Part shown: piece by piece, positions 50,171 to 60,198 of the stretch
Layout of the letters: each line of letters opens with the position of its first letter
Position numbering within the stretch: the stretch's first letter is position 1
Assembly (NCBI GenBank): GCA_910577815.1
Contig: CAJTNO010000005.1
Span: forward strand, 32,479 to 96,478
Direction of reading: 5' to 3'
From: an uncultured Christensenella sp.
Lineage (GTDB): Bacteria > Bacillota > Clostridia > Christensenellales > CAG-917
Length of the DNA stretch: 64,000 nt
Made by a program: the position numbers and the translations under genes
The notes under the pieces: generated by a model
The model's input: only the letters and a program-made list of their open reading frames with translations
Database searches by the model: none
Told to the model about the DNA's origin: nothing

Positions 50171-52675
50171 ATGCAAAATGCAGACGAAAAGCTGAATATA
50201 TTCGAACCTGCTTCCGAAGCTGCTGCCGAGGATGCGGGCTTTCAGACCGACGTACAGCTCGGACTGTCTTTGGACGAAGTCGAAAAGCGCAGACTCGAGG
50301 GAAAGGTAAACGGGAATCAGGACGTTAAAACCAAATCTGTATTGCAGATACTGCGCGAAAATATCGTTACCTTTTTCAATTTTGTATTTATACTGCTTGG
50401 CATAATACTGTGCTTCTGCGTGGACTGGTCCAACATAATCGGCACTATAGGCACGTTCAGTTTTTTGATACTTATCGTATTTAACGCGCTTATAGGTATT
50501 TTGCAGGAGCTGCGCGCAAAACGCACGATAGACAAGCTGTCGCTTATATCCGCGCCTAAGGCTACGGTAATACGCGACGGACAAGAGGCGGAAATTGCAA
50601 TAAGCGATATAGTGCTTGACGATATGACGGTACTGACTGCGGGAAGCCAGATTTGCGCGGACGCGGTAATATCTGAGGGTTCGATAGAGGTCAACGAAAG
50701 TCTTATTACCGGCGAGCCGGACGCGATACACAAAAATCCCGGCGACAGGATTATGTCGGGCAGCTTCGTAGTTTCGGGAAAGGCAAAGGCGCAGGTAGAG
50801 CATATAGGCGCAGACAACTTTGCAACCAAGATAAGCGCGGGCGCGAAATACTTTAAAAAGCCCAATTCGGAAATCTGGCGTTCGCTGATGTTTATCGTAA
50901 AGGTAATGGCAATCATAATCGTACCTGTTGGAATTGCCCTGTTCTGCGTGAAATATCTGCTGCAAAACAGCGGAGATTCCGTGCAGGAAATAATAATCGG
51001 TACGGTTACAAGCGTTATAGGAATGATACCGAGCGGACTTGTCGCGCTGTCGTCCACGGTATTTTGCGTAAGCGTTATAAGGCTATCCAAGCGCAACATA
51101 CTCGCGCAGGACTTATATTGCGTAGAAACGCTTGCGCGCGTAGACGTGCTGTGCCTTGATAAAACGGGAACTATCACCGAGGGCACAATGGAGGTAAACG
51201 GCTTAAAGCCGTCGGATAAGGACGAAAACGAAGTAAAGCAGATACTGCGCAACGTGACAAACGCGCTTGCGGACGAAAACGCCACGGCAAACGCGCTGCG
51301 CAATTTTGTAAGCGAGCTCGAGGTTACGGGAGAAGCGGAGACTACCGTTCCATTCTCGTCGGAAAGAAAGTGGAGCGGAGCGCGCATAAACGGAATATCC
51401 TACGTTCTCGGCGCGCCCGAATTTGTATTCCATAATGCGGACGAAAGTATTGTAAATACCACCGAGGAAATGGCAAAAAAGGGCTTCCGCGTAATGGTGC
51501 TTGCATCCTCCGAAGCCGACTTCGGCGAAAGCGCCCTGCCCGAGGGCTTAAGGCTTGAAAGCTTTATATTTATCACGGATACCATACGCAAGGAAGCACC
51601 CGATACTCTGCGCTTTTTCAGAGAACAGGGTGTTGACGTTAAGATAATATCGGGTGACAACCCCGAGACGGTGCGCGCCGTAGCCCTGCGCGCGGGGCTT
51701 GAAAACTGCGATAGCTTTATTGATATGTCCACGCTTAAAACGGATTACGAGGTGCGCGAGGCGGCGTCGAAATACACCATATTCGGACGCGTGCTTCCCG
51801 ACCAGAAGCTTATGCTTGTAAACGCGCTTAAAAGCGCGGGACACACGGTTGCAATGACGGGCGACGGCGTAAACGACGTGCTTGCGCTAAAAAGCGCGGA
51901 CTGCTCCATAGCTATGGCTTCGGGTTCGGACGCGGCTAAAAACGTAAGCTCGCTTGTTTTGTTGGACAGCAATTTCGCGTCTATGCCGAAGGTTGTTGCC
52001 GAGGGCAGACGCTCGATAAACAACCTCGAGCGTTCCGCGGCACTTTACCTTATGAAAACCGTGTATAACACACTGCTTGCAATACTGTTTATGATAGTAT
52101 CGCATCCCTTGCCGTTTACGCCGCAAAACCTGACGCTTATGGGCGGAGTAACCATAGGACTGCCCTCCGTCGTGCTTGCGCTCGAGCCTAACGACGACCG
52201 TGTAGAAGGCAGGTTTTTACCCAAGGTGCTGCATAACGCGCTGCCGGGAGGCTTAACCGTGTTGCTTGGAGCTATCGCAGTGGTGCTTTGTCACGAATAT
52301 TTCCTTACAAACCTTACAAACGACCAGGCTTGCACACTGTTTATAATTACGATAACCTTTGTAGGCTTTATGCTTCTGTTTAAGGTGAGTATGCCGTTTA
52401 ACCCGATACACGCAATTACGTATATCCTTATGATTGTTATATTCGTGTGCTGCTACGCCGTGCCGCTGCCCAACGATTTCCTGCTTAAGATGTTCAATCT
52501 CAACAACCATATAACCTGGGATATGGGCAAAGCTATACTCGCCATAAGCGCGGTGCTGTTGCCTGTGTATGTGGGAATGAGCTTTGCAATGAAATTCTTT
52601 AAGAAAAAGCACGGCGAGGTTTGGGAGCGCAGATTTGAAAGACTTGACGCAAGAATGAGAGTTAAGCTTAAATAA
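50171..52675 (+). CDS. P-type cation-transporting ATPase
   Basis: The 834-residue protein has the phosphorylation motif LCLDKTGTITEG (Asp330), the hinge MTGDGVNDVLALKSAD, and about eight to ten membrane helices. In the actuator domain the usual TGES reads TGEP (Thr180-Pro183), keeping the Glu. Membrane helix 4 has MIPSGLVAL. It lacks heavy-metal CxxC and CPx motifs, so it is not a P1B pump; it resembles the CtpE-type group, linked to Ca2+, but the ion is uncertain. GAGGTGA precedes the ATG. Confidence 0.88.
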   Translation: MQNADEKLNIFEPASEAAAEDAGFQTDVQLGLSLDEVEKRRLEGKVNGNQDVKTKSVLQILRENIVTFFNFVFILLGIILCFCVDWSNIIGTIGTFSFLILIVFNALIGILQELRAKRTIDKLSLISAPKATVIRDGQEAEIAISDIVLDDMTVLTAGSQICADAVISEGSIEVNESLITGEPDAIHKNPGDRIMSGSFVVSGKAKAQVEHIGADNFATKISAGAKYFKKPNSEIWRSLMFIVKVMAIIIVPVGIALFCVKYLLQNSGDSVQEIIIGTVTSVIGMIPSGLVALSSTVFCVSVIRLSKRNILAQDLYCVETLARVDVLCLDKTGTITEGTMEVNGLKPSDKDENEVKQILRNVTNALADENATANALRNFVSELEVTGEAETTVPFSSERKWSGARINGISYVLGAPEFVFHNADESIVNTTEEMAKKGFRVMVLASSEADFGESALPEGLRLESFIFITDTIRKEAPDTLRFFREQGVDVKIISGDNPETVRAVALRAGLENCDSFIDMSTLKTDYEVREAASKYTIFGRVLPDQKLMLVNALKSAGHTVAMTGDGVNDVLALKSADCSIAMASGSDAAKNVSSLVLLDSNFASMPKVVAEGRRSINNLERSAALYLMKTVYNTLLAILFMIVSHPLPFTPQNLTLMGGVTIGLPSVVLALEPNDDRVEGRFLPKVLHNALPGGLTVLLGAIAVVLCHEYFLTNLTNDQACTLFIITITFVGFMLLFKVSMPFNPIHAITYILMIVIFVCCYAVPLPNDFLLKMFNLNNHITWDMGKAILAISAVLLPVYVGMSFAMKFFKKKHGEVWERRFERLDARMRVKLK

Positions 52676-52748
52676 CGTGCCCGAAGCTTTAAGATTAGAG
52701 CTAAACAAAGAAAGACGACGTCCTTTGTAAAAACAAAACAAATTATAA

Positions 52749-52782
52749 ACGGAGCATTGCAAGCGCAATGCTCCGTCTTTTT
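52749..52782 (+). terminator. Terminator after the P-type ATPase gene
   Basis: ACGGAGCATTGC/GCAATGCTCCGT stem with AAGC loop, then CTTTTT. Confidence 0.92.
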
Positions 52783-52796
52783 ACAGTAAAAGCTTA

Positions 52797-54539
52797 TTAT
52801 TTATTATTAACCTTTTGCTCGGTTATATCTTCCGCCGCCTCTGCGCGCGAGAGTACCTCCGTTCCGCTCACGTCGTTTACGCCGAGCATTGCAGCCTGCT
52901 CTACCGCATTTGAATCCGCCTCGCTATCGCCGTCAATTTCCAAAATATCGGTTGCCTCGGAATTTACAACGCTCTCGCCGTCCGCGCCGTCGCTACCGCA
53001 ATCATCGCCATTGCCGCCGTTAGCGTTTCCGTTATCGACGTCGTCGCCGTTTTCCGCCGCCCTGCGCAAAGCAAGCTCCTCGCGCATAAGCTTCTTTGTC
53101 TTTGCGTCTATCTTGTAGAAGAACATCACAACGGAGCTTGCAAGCATACAAAGTCCCGGCAACAGGAAGTATATCGCCCACGCTTTATTCTGCATAGCGT
53201 TTGTGACGTAGGTTGAAATTACCTGTCCCTGCTCTATAGTGCCGAAATAATCCGCGGAATTATAGCCAATCGCGCCGATAAACAGCAAGCCGAGCGACAC
53301 AGACAACGCGTTTGACAGCTTATTGGACATAGAAAGAATTGCAAACTGAGTACCCTCGGTGCGCCTGCCCGTTTTCCACTCCTGATAATCCACTATATCG
53401 GCGGTCATAACCATAGGCAGATATCCGTTAGGACCGTAGGCAAAGCCAAGGAAGAACTGATAGATGAAAATCGCCCATATCGAACGCAACGGATTTCCGC
53501 CGAAAACGTACATTAAAAACGCTATAAGGCTCACGGCAAAGCCGTAGAAGCCCGCTATTATAAAATACTTTTTTTCACCGAGCTTTTTATTGATGACGGG
53601 GTTTAGCACTATGGTTACCATACTCGATATAGCCGAGGTAAGACCGATAGCCCAGCTGCACTGGTCGCCCGTAAGCACGCCCATACCTATAAAGCTTAAG
53701 TCGATGCCCTCGCGTATGAGTATACAGGACGCCTGAACGGCAATGCCAAGACCGATGTTTCTGCCGAAGCCGAGCATAAACGTCAAAAACAACAGCATTA
53801 TCATCTTATTGTTTTTAAGCTCGCCGAACATCTCCTTGAAGCTCATTCCCGACGATTGCTTAGCCTGATACTGCTCCCTGCCCTTAAAGTACATAAGCAG
53901 TTGGAATATAAGCCCGAGTACGGACATAATGACGGCGGTGACAAGATACGTCTGCCAGCTTACGCCGTTGTTATCCTGCATCAAAAGACCTATAAACATT
54001 ATAAACAAGCCCGGACACGCAAGCGCTACGGAGCGCAGAGTATTTGCCATACCCGCGGCGTTATTGGTATCGTTGGTATTGTTTGTAACAAGCGACAGTG
54101 TGCCCGATACGGGAATATCCGCCATAGTCATACTGACGTTCCAAAGTATCATTATTATGGTTATATAGATGTATTTACCCACCGTTGCGCCCGCAGAGCT
54201 GCCAAACGGAATAAACGCAAACGACAGCGTAGTGAATACCGTAAGAGGAAACGCCGACATCAAAATCCAGGGGCGCATCTTGCCCGCCTTGAAATTGGCG
54301 CGGTCGATAAGATTGCCGATTACGAAATCCGCAATGATGCTTATAAATTTAGCCGCTAAAATGATGATTGCAATCGCAATTAAATCCGCTTCTAAAATCT
54401 TGTTGAAGAACTCCGCCTGATAGCTGTTTACAAGACCTATTGCAAAGTTTATGCCCATAAGTCCAAGCGCGTACAGCCACATATTGCCCGTAAGTCCGAT
54501 AAATCGCTTTTGCGGCTTCTGATTGATTAAATTAGTCAT
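52797..54539 (-). CDS. GPH-family sugar:cation symporter with long acidic tail
   Basis: The 580-residue protein has twelve membrane segments and the glycoside-pentoside-hexuronide symporter pattern (GNLIDRANFKAGKMRPWILM between helices 2-3, MVMTADIVDYQEWKTGRRTEG later). It likely imports a glycoside with Na+ or H+. The roughly 100-residue cytoplasmic C-terminus is low-complexity and acidic (NGDDVDNGNANGGNGDDCGS and on), not a feature I know for the family. No sugar hydrolase is nearby, so the substrate is unknown. Confidence 0.9.
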   Translation of the reverse strand: MTNLINQKPQKRFIGLTGNMWLYALGLMGINFAIGLVNSYQAEFFNKILEADLIAIAIIILAAKFISIIADFVIGNLIDRANFKAGKMRPWILMSAFPLTVFTTLSFAFIPFGSSAGATVGKYIYITIIMILWNVSMTMADIPVSGTLSLVTNNTNDTNNAAGMANTLRSVALACPGLFIMFIGLLMQDNNGVSWQTYLVTAVIMSVLGLIFQLLMYFKGREQYQAKQSSGMSFKEMFGELKNNKMIMLLFLTFMLGFGRNIGLGIAVQASCILIREGIDLSFIGMGVLTGDQCSWAIGLTSAISSMVTIVLNPVINKKLGEKKYFIIAGFYGFAVSLIAFLMYVFGGNPLRSIWAIFIYQFFLGFAYGPNGYLPMVMTADIVDYQEWKTGRRTEGTQFAILSMSNKLSNALSVSLGLLFIGAIGYNSADYFGTIEQGQVISTYVTNAMQNKAWAIYFLLPGLCMLASSVVMFFYKIDAKTKKLMREELALRRAAENGDDVDNGNANGGNGDDCGSDGADGESVVNSEATDILEIDGDSEADSNAVEQAAMLGVNDVSGTEVLSRAEAAEDITEQKVNNK

Positions 54540-54630
54540 AAATTCCCCCGACGTCCTGAAAGACGTTTACATTATATACATAACGGCTAATATAATTCAA
54601 TAAGTAATTTAATAATTTTTTAAGGAAGTA

Positions 54631-54954
54631 CTATTTAAACGTATCTTCTCCGTTATAAACAGGCAAATGGACACGTCCGCTATCGTCGGATAATATAATA
54701 CTCACGTCGGATAAGTATTCCGCAATTCTCTCAATATATTTACCTGCTATATTTTTACGTTCTTCTATTTGTAGTTCAACCGGCTTCCAATACTCGCACG
54801 CTAAGCATTTTGATATATGCTTCTTCTTTAATGCCGAGCTTAACTCCATACAAATACAATGTCCGTCTGTCGGCATTTTATGAAAATATCCTCTCATACT
54901 TTTAATATAATAAGCAAAAAAATATTTACAATTCTGACAGCGTTTTTCTTCCAT
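54631..54954 (-). CDS. Small Cys-rich protein of unknown function
   Basis: The 107-residue protein has a probable zinc site from CQNCKYFF, HCICM and CLACEYW (two CxxC pairs plus a CxC), followed by a helical stretch and a short C-terminal part (SIILSDDSGRVHLPVYNGE). AGAGGTG precedes the ATG. The DNA is more AT-rich than its neighbours, perhaps a transferred gene. I do not recognise the family. An inverted repeat lies about 100 bases upstream. Confidence 0.65.
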   Translation of the reverse strand: MEEKRCQNCKYFFAYYIKSMRGYFHKMPTDGHCICMELSSALKKKHISKCLACEYWKPVELQIEERKNIAGKYIERIAEYLSDVSIILSDDSGRVHLPVYNGEDTFK

Positions 54955-55048
54955 AATGCACCTCTATTTACTAAAATTAATTGTTTTAAAACTTTATGTA
55001 AATTAGTCATATTTGTATATTACTCTAATTACGAAAATTTTACTTGAC

Positions 55049-55067
55049 ATTCTCGAAAGTCGAGAAT
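55049..55067. promoter_or_regulatory. Perfect inverted repeat upstream of the Cys-rich gene
   Basis: ATTCTCG and CGAGAAT around AAAGT, overlapping a TTGACA (55044-55049) read on the plus strand. It looks like an operator. The protein that binds it, and which gene it serves, are unknown. Confidence 0.4.
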
Positions 55068-55096
55068 AAAACATTTAAATTAAAACTCCAACAATA

Positions 55097-55158
55097 AAAG
55101 GCACTTTTGCAGACCGCCAATTTACTTTCAGTAAATAACGGTAAACAAAAGTGCCTTT
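55097..55158 (-). terminator. Branched terminator of typA
   Basis: A 13-bp outer stem (AAAGGCACTTTTG/CAAAAGTGCCTTT) encloses a further TTTACT/AGTAAA hairpin; T-rich DNA follows leftward. Confidence 0.75.
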
Positions 55159-55176
55159 AACTAAGTATTTCTTTTA

Positions 55177-57000
55177 TTATACGGTTTTGCCGTACGCCAT
55201 TTTCAAACGCTTCTCGCCCGACAATATCGTCTTTCTAATCCTTATATTTTGCGGAGTTACCTCAAGCATTTCATCCTCGTTTAAAAACTCAAGCGCTTCC
55301 TCAAGGCTCATCTTGCGCGGCGAATTCAGTCTTAACGCCTCGTCCGAGCCTGCCGCGCGCATATTTGTAACGTGCTTGCGCTTGCATACGTTTACGCGGA
55401 TGTCCTCGTTTTTGGGAGATACTCCGACAACCATTCCCTCGTAAACCATAGTTTGCGGAGTTATAAACAGTTGACCTCTCTCCTGCGCGTTGAAAAGCCC
55501 GTAGGTTGCCGCTTCGCCCGTTTCGTAAGCAACAAGCGACCCCGTAAATCTGCGCGAAATTGCACCCTTGTACGGCGCGTAGCCGTCAAAAAGCTGGTTC
55601 ATTACGCCCTCACCCTTGGTATCTGTCAAAAACTCGTTTTTAAATCCGAACAGTCCGCGCGACGGTACTGTAAACTCCATTTTCATACGGTCGCCCGACG
55701 GATTCATTGTGACAAGCGTTCCCTTGCGTACGCCCATCCTCTCTATCACCGCTCCCACGCTGTCGTTAGGCACGTCTATATACAGCCTCTCCATAGGCTC
55801 GCACTTCTCGCCGTCTATCTCCTTAAAGATGACCTTAGGCGTTCCCACACCGAACTCGTAGCCCTCGCGGCGCATTGTTTCAATCAGTATCGAAAGATGC
55901 ATTTCGCCTCTGCCGCATACCTTAAAGGTATCCGCGCTGTCCGTCTGATATACTCGCAGAGACACGTCCTTGAGCGTCTCCTTAAACAGCCTTTCGCGCA
56001 GATGCCTCGAGGTTACGTATTTGCCCTCCTTGCCCGCGAACGGACTGTCGTTTACGCAGAAGTTCATTTCAATGGTAGGCTCGCCTATTTTTACAAACGG
56101 CACGGGGTCTATCTTGGACGGCGAGCAAATCGTATTGCCTATCGTTATCTTTTCAATTCCGCTGAAGCACACTATGTCGCCTACGTTAGCCTTTTCTACG
56201 GGAACGCGCTTAAGTCCTTCTATCTGAAACAGGTTTACTATTTTGCTCTTATACGGAGAAATTCCGCTATGATAATCGCAGACGATAACCTCTTTTGCCA
56301 TATCAACGCTGCCGCGCTCTATTCTGCCTATGCCGATACGTCCTACGTAATCATTGTAATCTATAGCGGACACAAGCAGCTGAAGCTCGCCGTCCGCGTC
56401 GCCCTCGGGCGCGGGAATGTATTCTATAATCGTATCGAACAGCGGCTTAAGGTCGGTACCCGGGACGTTATAATCCTTTGTGGCTGTGGCGTTCTTGCCC
56501 GAGCAATATAGAATGGGACTCATAAGCTGCTCGTCGGTTGCGTCAAGGCTGAGCAACAGCTCAAGCACCTCGTCGCCCACCTCGCTGAGACGTGCGTCGG
56601 GTCTGTCCATCTTGTTTACGACTATTATAATCTTCAAATCCAAGGCGAGCGCCTTTTCCACCACAAAGCGCGTTTGCGGCATTGGACCTTCCGCCGCGTC
56701 CACAAGCAGTACGACTCCGTTTACCATTTTCAAAACGCGCTCAACCTCTCCCGAAAAATCCGCGTGTCCGGGAGTATCAACCACGTTTATCTTTACTCCG
56801 TTATAATGTATGGACGTGTTTTTTGCAAGTATGGTTATTCCGCGCTCGCGCTCGAGGTCGCCCGAGTCCATTACGCAGGTGGCTACTTGCTGATTCTCCC
56901 TGAACGTGCCGGATTGCTTAAGCATTCCGTCCACAAGCGTGGTCTTGCCGTGGTCTACGTGCGCGATTATCGCTATGTTTCTTAAATCATCTCTTACCAT
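55177..57000 (-). CDS. typA: Ribosome-associated GTPase TypA/BipA
   Basis: The 607-residue translational GTPase has G1 AHVDHGKTTLVDGML, G2/G3 RERGITILAKNTS and DTPGHADF, and G4 NKMDRP. The later EF-G-like domains III and V are followed by the BipA-specific C-terminal domain (FGFKNEFLTDTKGEG, QLFITPQTMVYEG). It supports 50S assembly and growth in the cold or under stress. It is monocistronic, divergent from the serine deaminase gene. Confidence 0.98.
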   Translation of the reverse strand: MVRDDLRNIAIIAHVDHGKTTLVDGMLKQSGTFRENQQVATCVMDSGDLERERGITILAKNTSIHYNGVKINVVDTPGHADFSGEVERVLKMVNGVVLLVDAAEGPMPQTRFVVEKALALDLKIIIVVNKMDRPDARLSEVGDEVLELLLSLDATDEQLMSPILYCSGKNATATKDYNVPGTDLKPLFDTIIEYIPAPEGDADGELQLLVSAIDYNDYVGRIGIGRIERGSVDMAKEVIVCDYHSGISPYKSKIVNLFQIEGLKRVPVEKANVGDIVCFSGIEKITIGNTICSPSKIDPVPFVKIGEPTIEMNFCVNDSPFAGKEGKYVTSRHLRERLFKETLKDVSLRVYQTDSADTFKVCGRGEMHLSILIETMRREGYEFGVGTPKVIFKEIDGEKCEPMERLYIDVPNDSVGAVIERMGVRKGTLVTMNPSGDRMKMEFTVPSRGLFGFKNEFLTDTKGEGVMNQLFDGYAPYKGAISRRFTGSLVAYETGEAATYGLFNAQERGQLFITPQTMVYEGMVVGVSPKNEDIRVNVCKRKHVTNMRAAGSDEALRLNSPRKMSLEEALEFLNEDEMLEVTPQNIRIRKTILSGEKRLKMAYGKTV

Positions 57001-57174
57001 ATTTGCCTTCTTTTGCGGTAGCTCCGCAACCTGTATACTATAAAACTCGGTTATTTTATCATACTTTATTCATATTTGGCAAACTCCTTAAGCTACAATG
57101 CCAAAATTATCGTATTTTTTTGCGTTATGGGTTGAGATTTCGGCGGCATATGTTATAATGCTTGCGGGGTATTT

Positions 57175-58404
57175 ATGAAAAGTTTAACCGAATTGTATAA
57201 AATAGGCAGAGGTCCTTCAAGCTCTCACACTATGGGACCCGAAAAAGCCTGTAAGCTGTTTGAGGAGCGCAATCCAAATGCCTCCGCTTTTAAAGCCGTG
57301 CTGTACGGCTCTCTTGCGCAGACGGGAAAGGGACACGGCACGCACACAGTCATAAAAAAGACGTTTAAAAAGCCCGTGGAAATCATATTTGACGCGACTA
57401 CCTCCGTGCCTCATCCCAATACTCTCGACCTTTGCGCGCTCGACGAAAACGGACAGGTTACCGATTTCTGGCGCGTTTTCAGCGTAGGCGGAGGCGCAAT
57501 AAAAATCGACGGCGAAAGAGCTGCCGAAACTCCCGATATATATCCTCACCGCAGCTTCGGCGAGATAAGAGATTATTGCGAGGAAAACAATTTAAATCTA
57601 CTGCAATACGCGATTAAATTCGAGGGAGAGGATATAATTTCTTACTTTGCTAAGGTCTGGAGCGCAATGCAGAAATCCATAATCAAAGGACTATCCAAAA
57701 ACGGAGTTCTGCCCGGCGGACTTAACACCGAGCGCAAAGCAAAAAAGCTATTCGAGCCCGAGCTTGAAAAGGAGAGTCCCGAAACCCACGAAAACCGTCT
57801 TGTCTGCGCATACGCCTTTGCTGTTGCGGAGCAGAACGCAAGCGGAGGCACGGTAGTCACCGCCCCGACCTGCGGAGCCTGCGGAATAGTTCCCGCAGTG
57901 CTTTATTACGAGCAGCATAAGCACGGCTTTTCGGACGAGGACATTTACCGCGCGCTTGCTGCGGCGGGAATAGTAGGCAACGTAGTTAAAACCAACGCGT
58001 CCATAAGCGGAGCGGAGTGCGGCTGTCAGGCGGAGTGCGGCACTGCGTGCAGTATGGCTGCCGCGGCGGTTGCGGAGCTGTTCCGCCTCGACCTCGGACA
58101 GATTGAATACGCCGCAGAGATTGGTATGGAACACAACCTCGGACTTACCTGCGACCCCGTAAACGGACTTGTGCAAATCCCCTGCATCGAGCGCAACGCC
58201 GTCACCGCTATGCGCGCTCTGAACGCGGTGGAGCTTGCCACATTCCTCACTCCGTCGCATAAGGTGTCCTTCGATACGGTCGTAGACACTATGTATCAGA
58301 CCGGCAGAGATTTAAATAAGAATTACCGCGAAACCTCCGAAGGCGGTCTTGCGAAAACCTTTTTTAAATATCGCAGATTGCGCAGAAAAAAGAAACAGAA
58401 ATGA
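57175..58404 (+). CDS. sdaA: L-serine ammonia-lyase, iron-sulfur type (single chain)
   Basis: The 409-residue protein fuses the two domains of L-serine dehydratase: an N-terminal beta domain (LTELYKIGRGPSSSHTMGPEKA) and the alpha domain with Fe-S cysteines in TAPTCGACGIVPAV and GLTCDPVNGLVQIPCIERNA. An unusual Cys-rich stretch, GAECGCQAECGTACSM, lies between. It converts serine to pyruvate and ammonia. It overlaps the asparaginase gene by four bases, so the pair forms an amino-acid deamination operon. Confidence 0.95.
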   Translation: MKSLTELYKIGRGPSSSHTMGPEKACKLFEERNPNASAFKAVLYGSLAQTGKGHGTHTVIKKTFKKPVEIIFDATTSVPHPNTLDLCALDENGQVTDFWRVFSVGGGAIKIDGERAAETPDIYPHRSFGEIRDYCEENNLNLLQYAIKFEGEDIISYFAKVWSAMQKSIIKGLSKNGVLPGGLNTERKAKKLFEPELEKESPETHENRLVCAYAFAVAEQNASGGTVVTAPTCGACGIVPAVLYYEQHKHGFSDEDIYRALAAAGIVGNVVKTNASISGAECGCQAECGTACSMAAAAVAELFRLDLGQIEYAAEIGMEHNLGLTCDPVNGLVQIPCIERNAVTAMRALNAVELATFLTPSHKVSFDTVVDTMYQTGRDLNKNYRETSEGGLAKTFFKYRRLRRKKKQK

Positions 58405-59384
58405 AACGCATACTTATGATTGCAACGGGAGGCACGATAGCCTCCAAAAATAACGGCGACGGACTTACTCCCGCGCTCACATCGCGCGAGCTGCTTGACT
58501 GCGTGCCCGAAATAGCGGAGCTTTGCAGGGTTACGACGCTTCAGCCCTTCAACCTCGACAGCACAAATATAGGTCCCGAGCATTGGCTTGAAATGGCTGA
58601 AATTATCGAGCGCAACTATAGCACGTACGACGGCTTTGTAATCACGCACGGCACGGATACTATGGCTTACACCGCCGCCGCGCTGTCATATCTCATCCAA
58701 AACTCTCCCAAGCCGATAGTGCTGACAGGCTCGCAGAAATCCGCCTATTTAAGAGATACGGACGCACGCCGAAATCTTGCCGACGCATTTGCTTTCTGCG
58801 CGGACAACGATGCGTTTGGAGTTCACATAGTTTTCGACGGAAACGTAATTCTCGGCACTCGTGCAAAAAAAACGCGTACGCACAGCTATAACGCTTTCTC
58901 AAGCGTAGACTACCCCAATACCGCGATTATGCGCGACGGCAAGCCCTTTTACTATATCAAGGAAAACAAAGGCAAGCCCGAATTTTATCATTCGTTAAAC
59001 AATAAGATTTTTGTGTTGAAAATGATACCCGGGCTTAAGGCGGACATATTCGACTATCTGGAAAACAGCTGCGATGCGCTTATAATCGAATCCTTCGGAA
59101 CAGGCGGCTTGCCCGACTACGGCGACGGCGAATTTTTTGCAAGACTGAAAAAGTTTTTAGAGCTTGGCAAAACCGCGGTTCTCACCACACAGGTTGAGCG
59201 CGAAGGAAGCTCCCTCGACACCTATGAGGTGGGACGCAAGCTGCTTAAATGCGGACGTGTGCTTGAAGCGCGCTGTATGACGCTCGAATCCGTTGTAGCC
59301 AAGCTTATGTGGATTTTATCCTTTGCCGAAACCAATGAGATTGAACGACTGTTTTATACCCCGATAGGAAAAGATATTTTTTAA
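58401..59384 (+). CDS. ansA: L-asparaginase, type I
   Basis: The 327-residue protein has the two catalytic Thr blocks of bacterial asparaginases: ATGGTIASKNNGDGLTP and ITHGTDTMAYTAAAL. It has no signal peptide, so it is cytoplasmic (type I). It hydrolyses asparagine to aspartate and ammonia. It starts inside the last codons of sdaA (ATGA overlap) and ends at a strong terminator. Confidence 0.94.
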   Translation: MKRILMIATGGTIASKNNGDGLTPALTSRELLDCVPEIAELCRVTTLQPFNLDSTNIGPEHWLEMAEIIERNYSTYDGFVITHGTDTMAYTAAALSYLIQNSPKPIVLTGSQKSAYLRDTDARRNLADAFAFCADNDAFGVHIVFDGNVILGTRAKKTRTHSYNAFSSVDYPNTAIMRDGKPFYYIKENKGKPEFYHSLNNKIFVLKMIPGLKADIFDYLENSCDALIIESFGTGGLPDYGDGEFFARLKKFLELGKTAVLTTQVEREGSSLDTYEVGRKLLKCGRVLEARCMTLESVVAKLMWILSFAETNEIERLFYTPIGKDIF

Positions 59385-59406
59385 GATTATATTACTTGAC
59401 GTTATA

Positions 59407-59440
59407 AAACAAGCGGCGAATCTGCCGCTTGTTTGTATTA
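59407..59440. terminator. Bidirectional terminator
   Basis: ACAAGCGGC/GCCGCTTGT stem with GAATCT loop between the convergent ansA and upp genes. Confidence 0.85.
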
Positions 59441-59501
59441 TAAATTTACATTCAAACTAATTTAACAAAATCAAATATATTTAAATTGCTTTAAATATTG
59501 T

Positions 59502-60140
59502 TTACTTGGTGCCGAACAAACGGTCTCCCGCGTCACCAAGGCCCGGAACGATATAGCCGTTTTCGTTAAGTCCTCTGTCAAGCGTGGATATATAAATTTT
59601 TACGTCTGGATGCGCCTTTGCAACAACCTCTATTCCCTCAGGCGCTCCGATGATATTCATAAGTCTTATTTCCTTGCATCCGCGTTTTTTAAGAAAATCT
59701 ATTGCCGCAACCGCGCTTCCTCCCGTGGCAAGCATCGGGTCAAGCAGTATGGCTATACTGCTCTCTATGCAATCGGGCAGCTTGCAATAGTATTCGTGCG
59801 GCTCGAGAGTTTCCTCGTCGCGATAAAGCCCGATATGTCCCACTCTCGCCGTGGGGAACAGAGTATGCACGCCGTTTACCATACCAAGTCCCGCGCGCAG
59901 TATCGGTACGATTGTCACCGCGTCGTCCGCAACCATCTTCTGATTGGTAAGCTCAAGCGGAGTTTGTACCTGCACCGTCTTGGTCGGAACTTCCTTAAAC
60001 GCCTCGAAAACCATCAGCGTTGTTATCTCCTCAACAAGCTCTCTGAATTTTTTCATATCCGTCTTTTCGTCGCGCAAAATAGCTATTTTGTGCTGTATAA
60101 GCGGATGATTGAATATTGTTACGTTTTCATAGTTTTTCAT
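59502..60140 (-). CDS. upp: Uracil phosphoribosyltransferase (canonical copy)
   Basis: The 212-residue protein makes UMP from uracil and PRPP. It has the PRPP site LLDPMLATGGSAVAAI and a canonical uracil-binding end (TLDRGLNENGYIVPGLGDAGDR, positions about 186-207). GGAG precedes the ATG. It follows a 540-base gap filled by tandem repeats from a second, diverged upp copy, and must have its own promoter because terminators lie between them. Confidence 0.95.
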   Translation of the reverse strand: MKNYENVTIFNHPLIQHKIAILRDEKTDMKKFRELVEEITTLMVFEAFKEVPTKTVQVQTPLELTNQKMVADDAVTIVPILRAGLGMVNGVHTLFPTARVGHIGLYRDEETLEPHEYYCKLPDCIESSIAILLDPMLATGGSAVAAIDFLKKRGCKEIRLMNIIGAPEGIEVVAKAHPDVKIYISTLDRGLNENGYIVPGLGDAGDRLFGTK

Positions 60141-60198
60141 AATAATCTCCGAAATAACTTTTATTGTGAGTAATCGTATTTAATCAAGCAACGATTAA

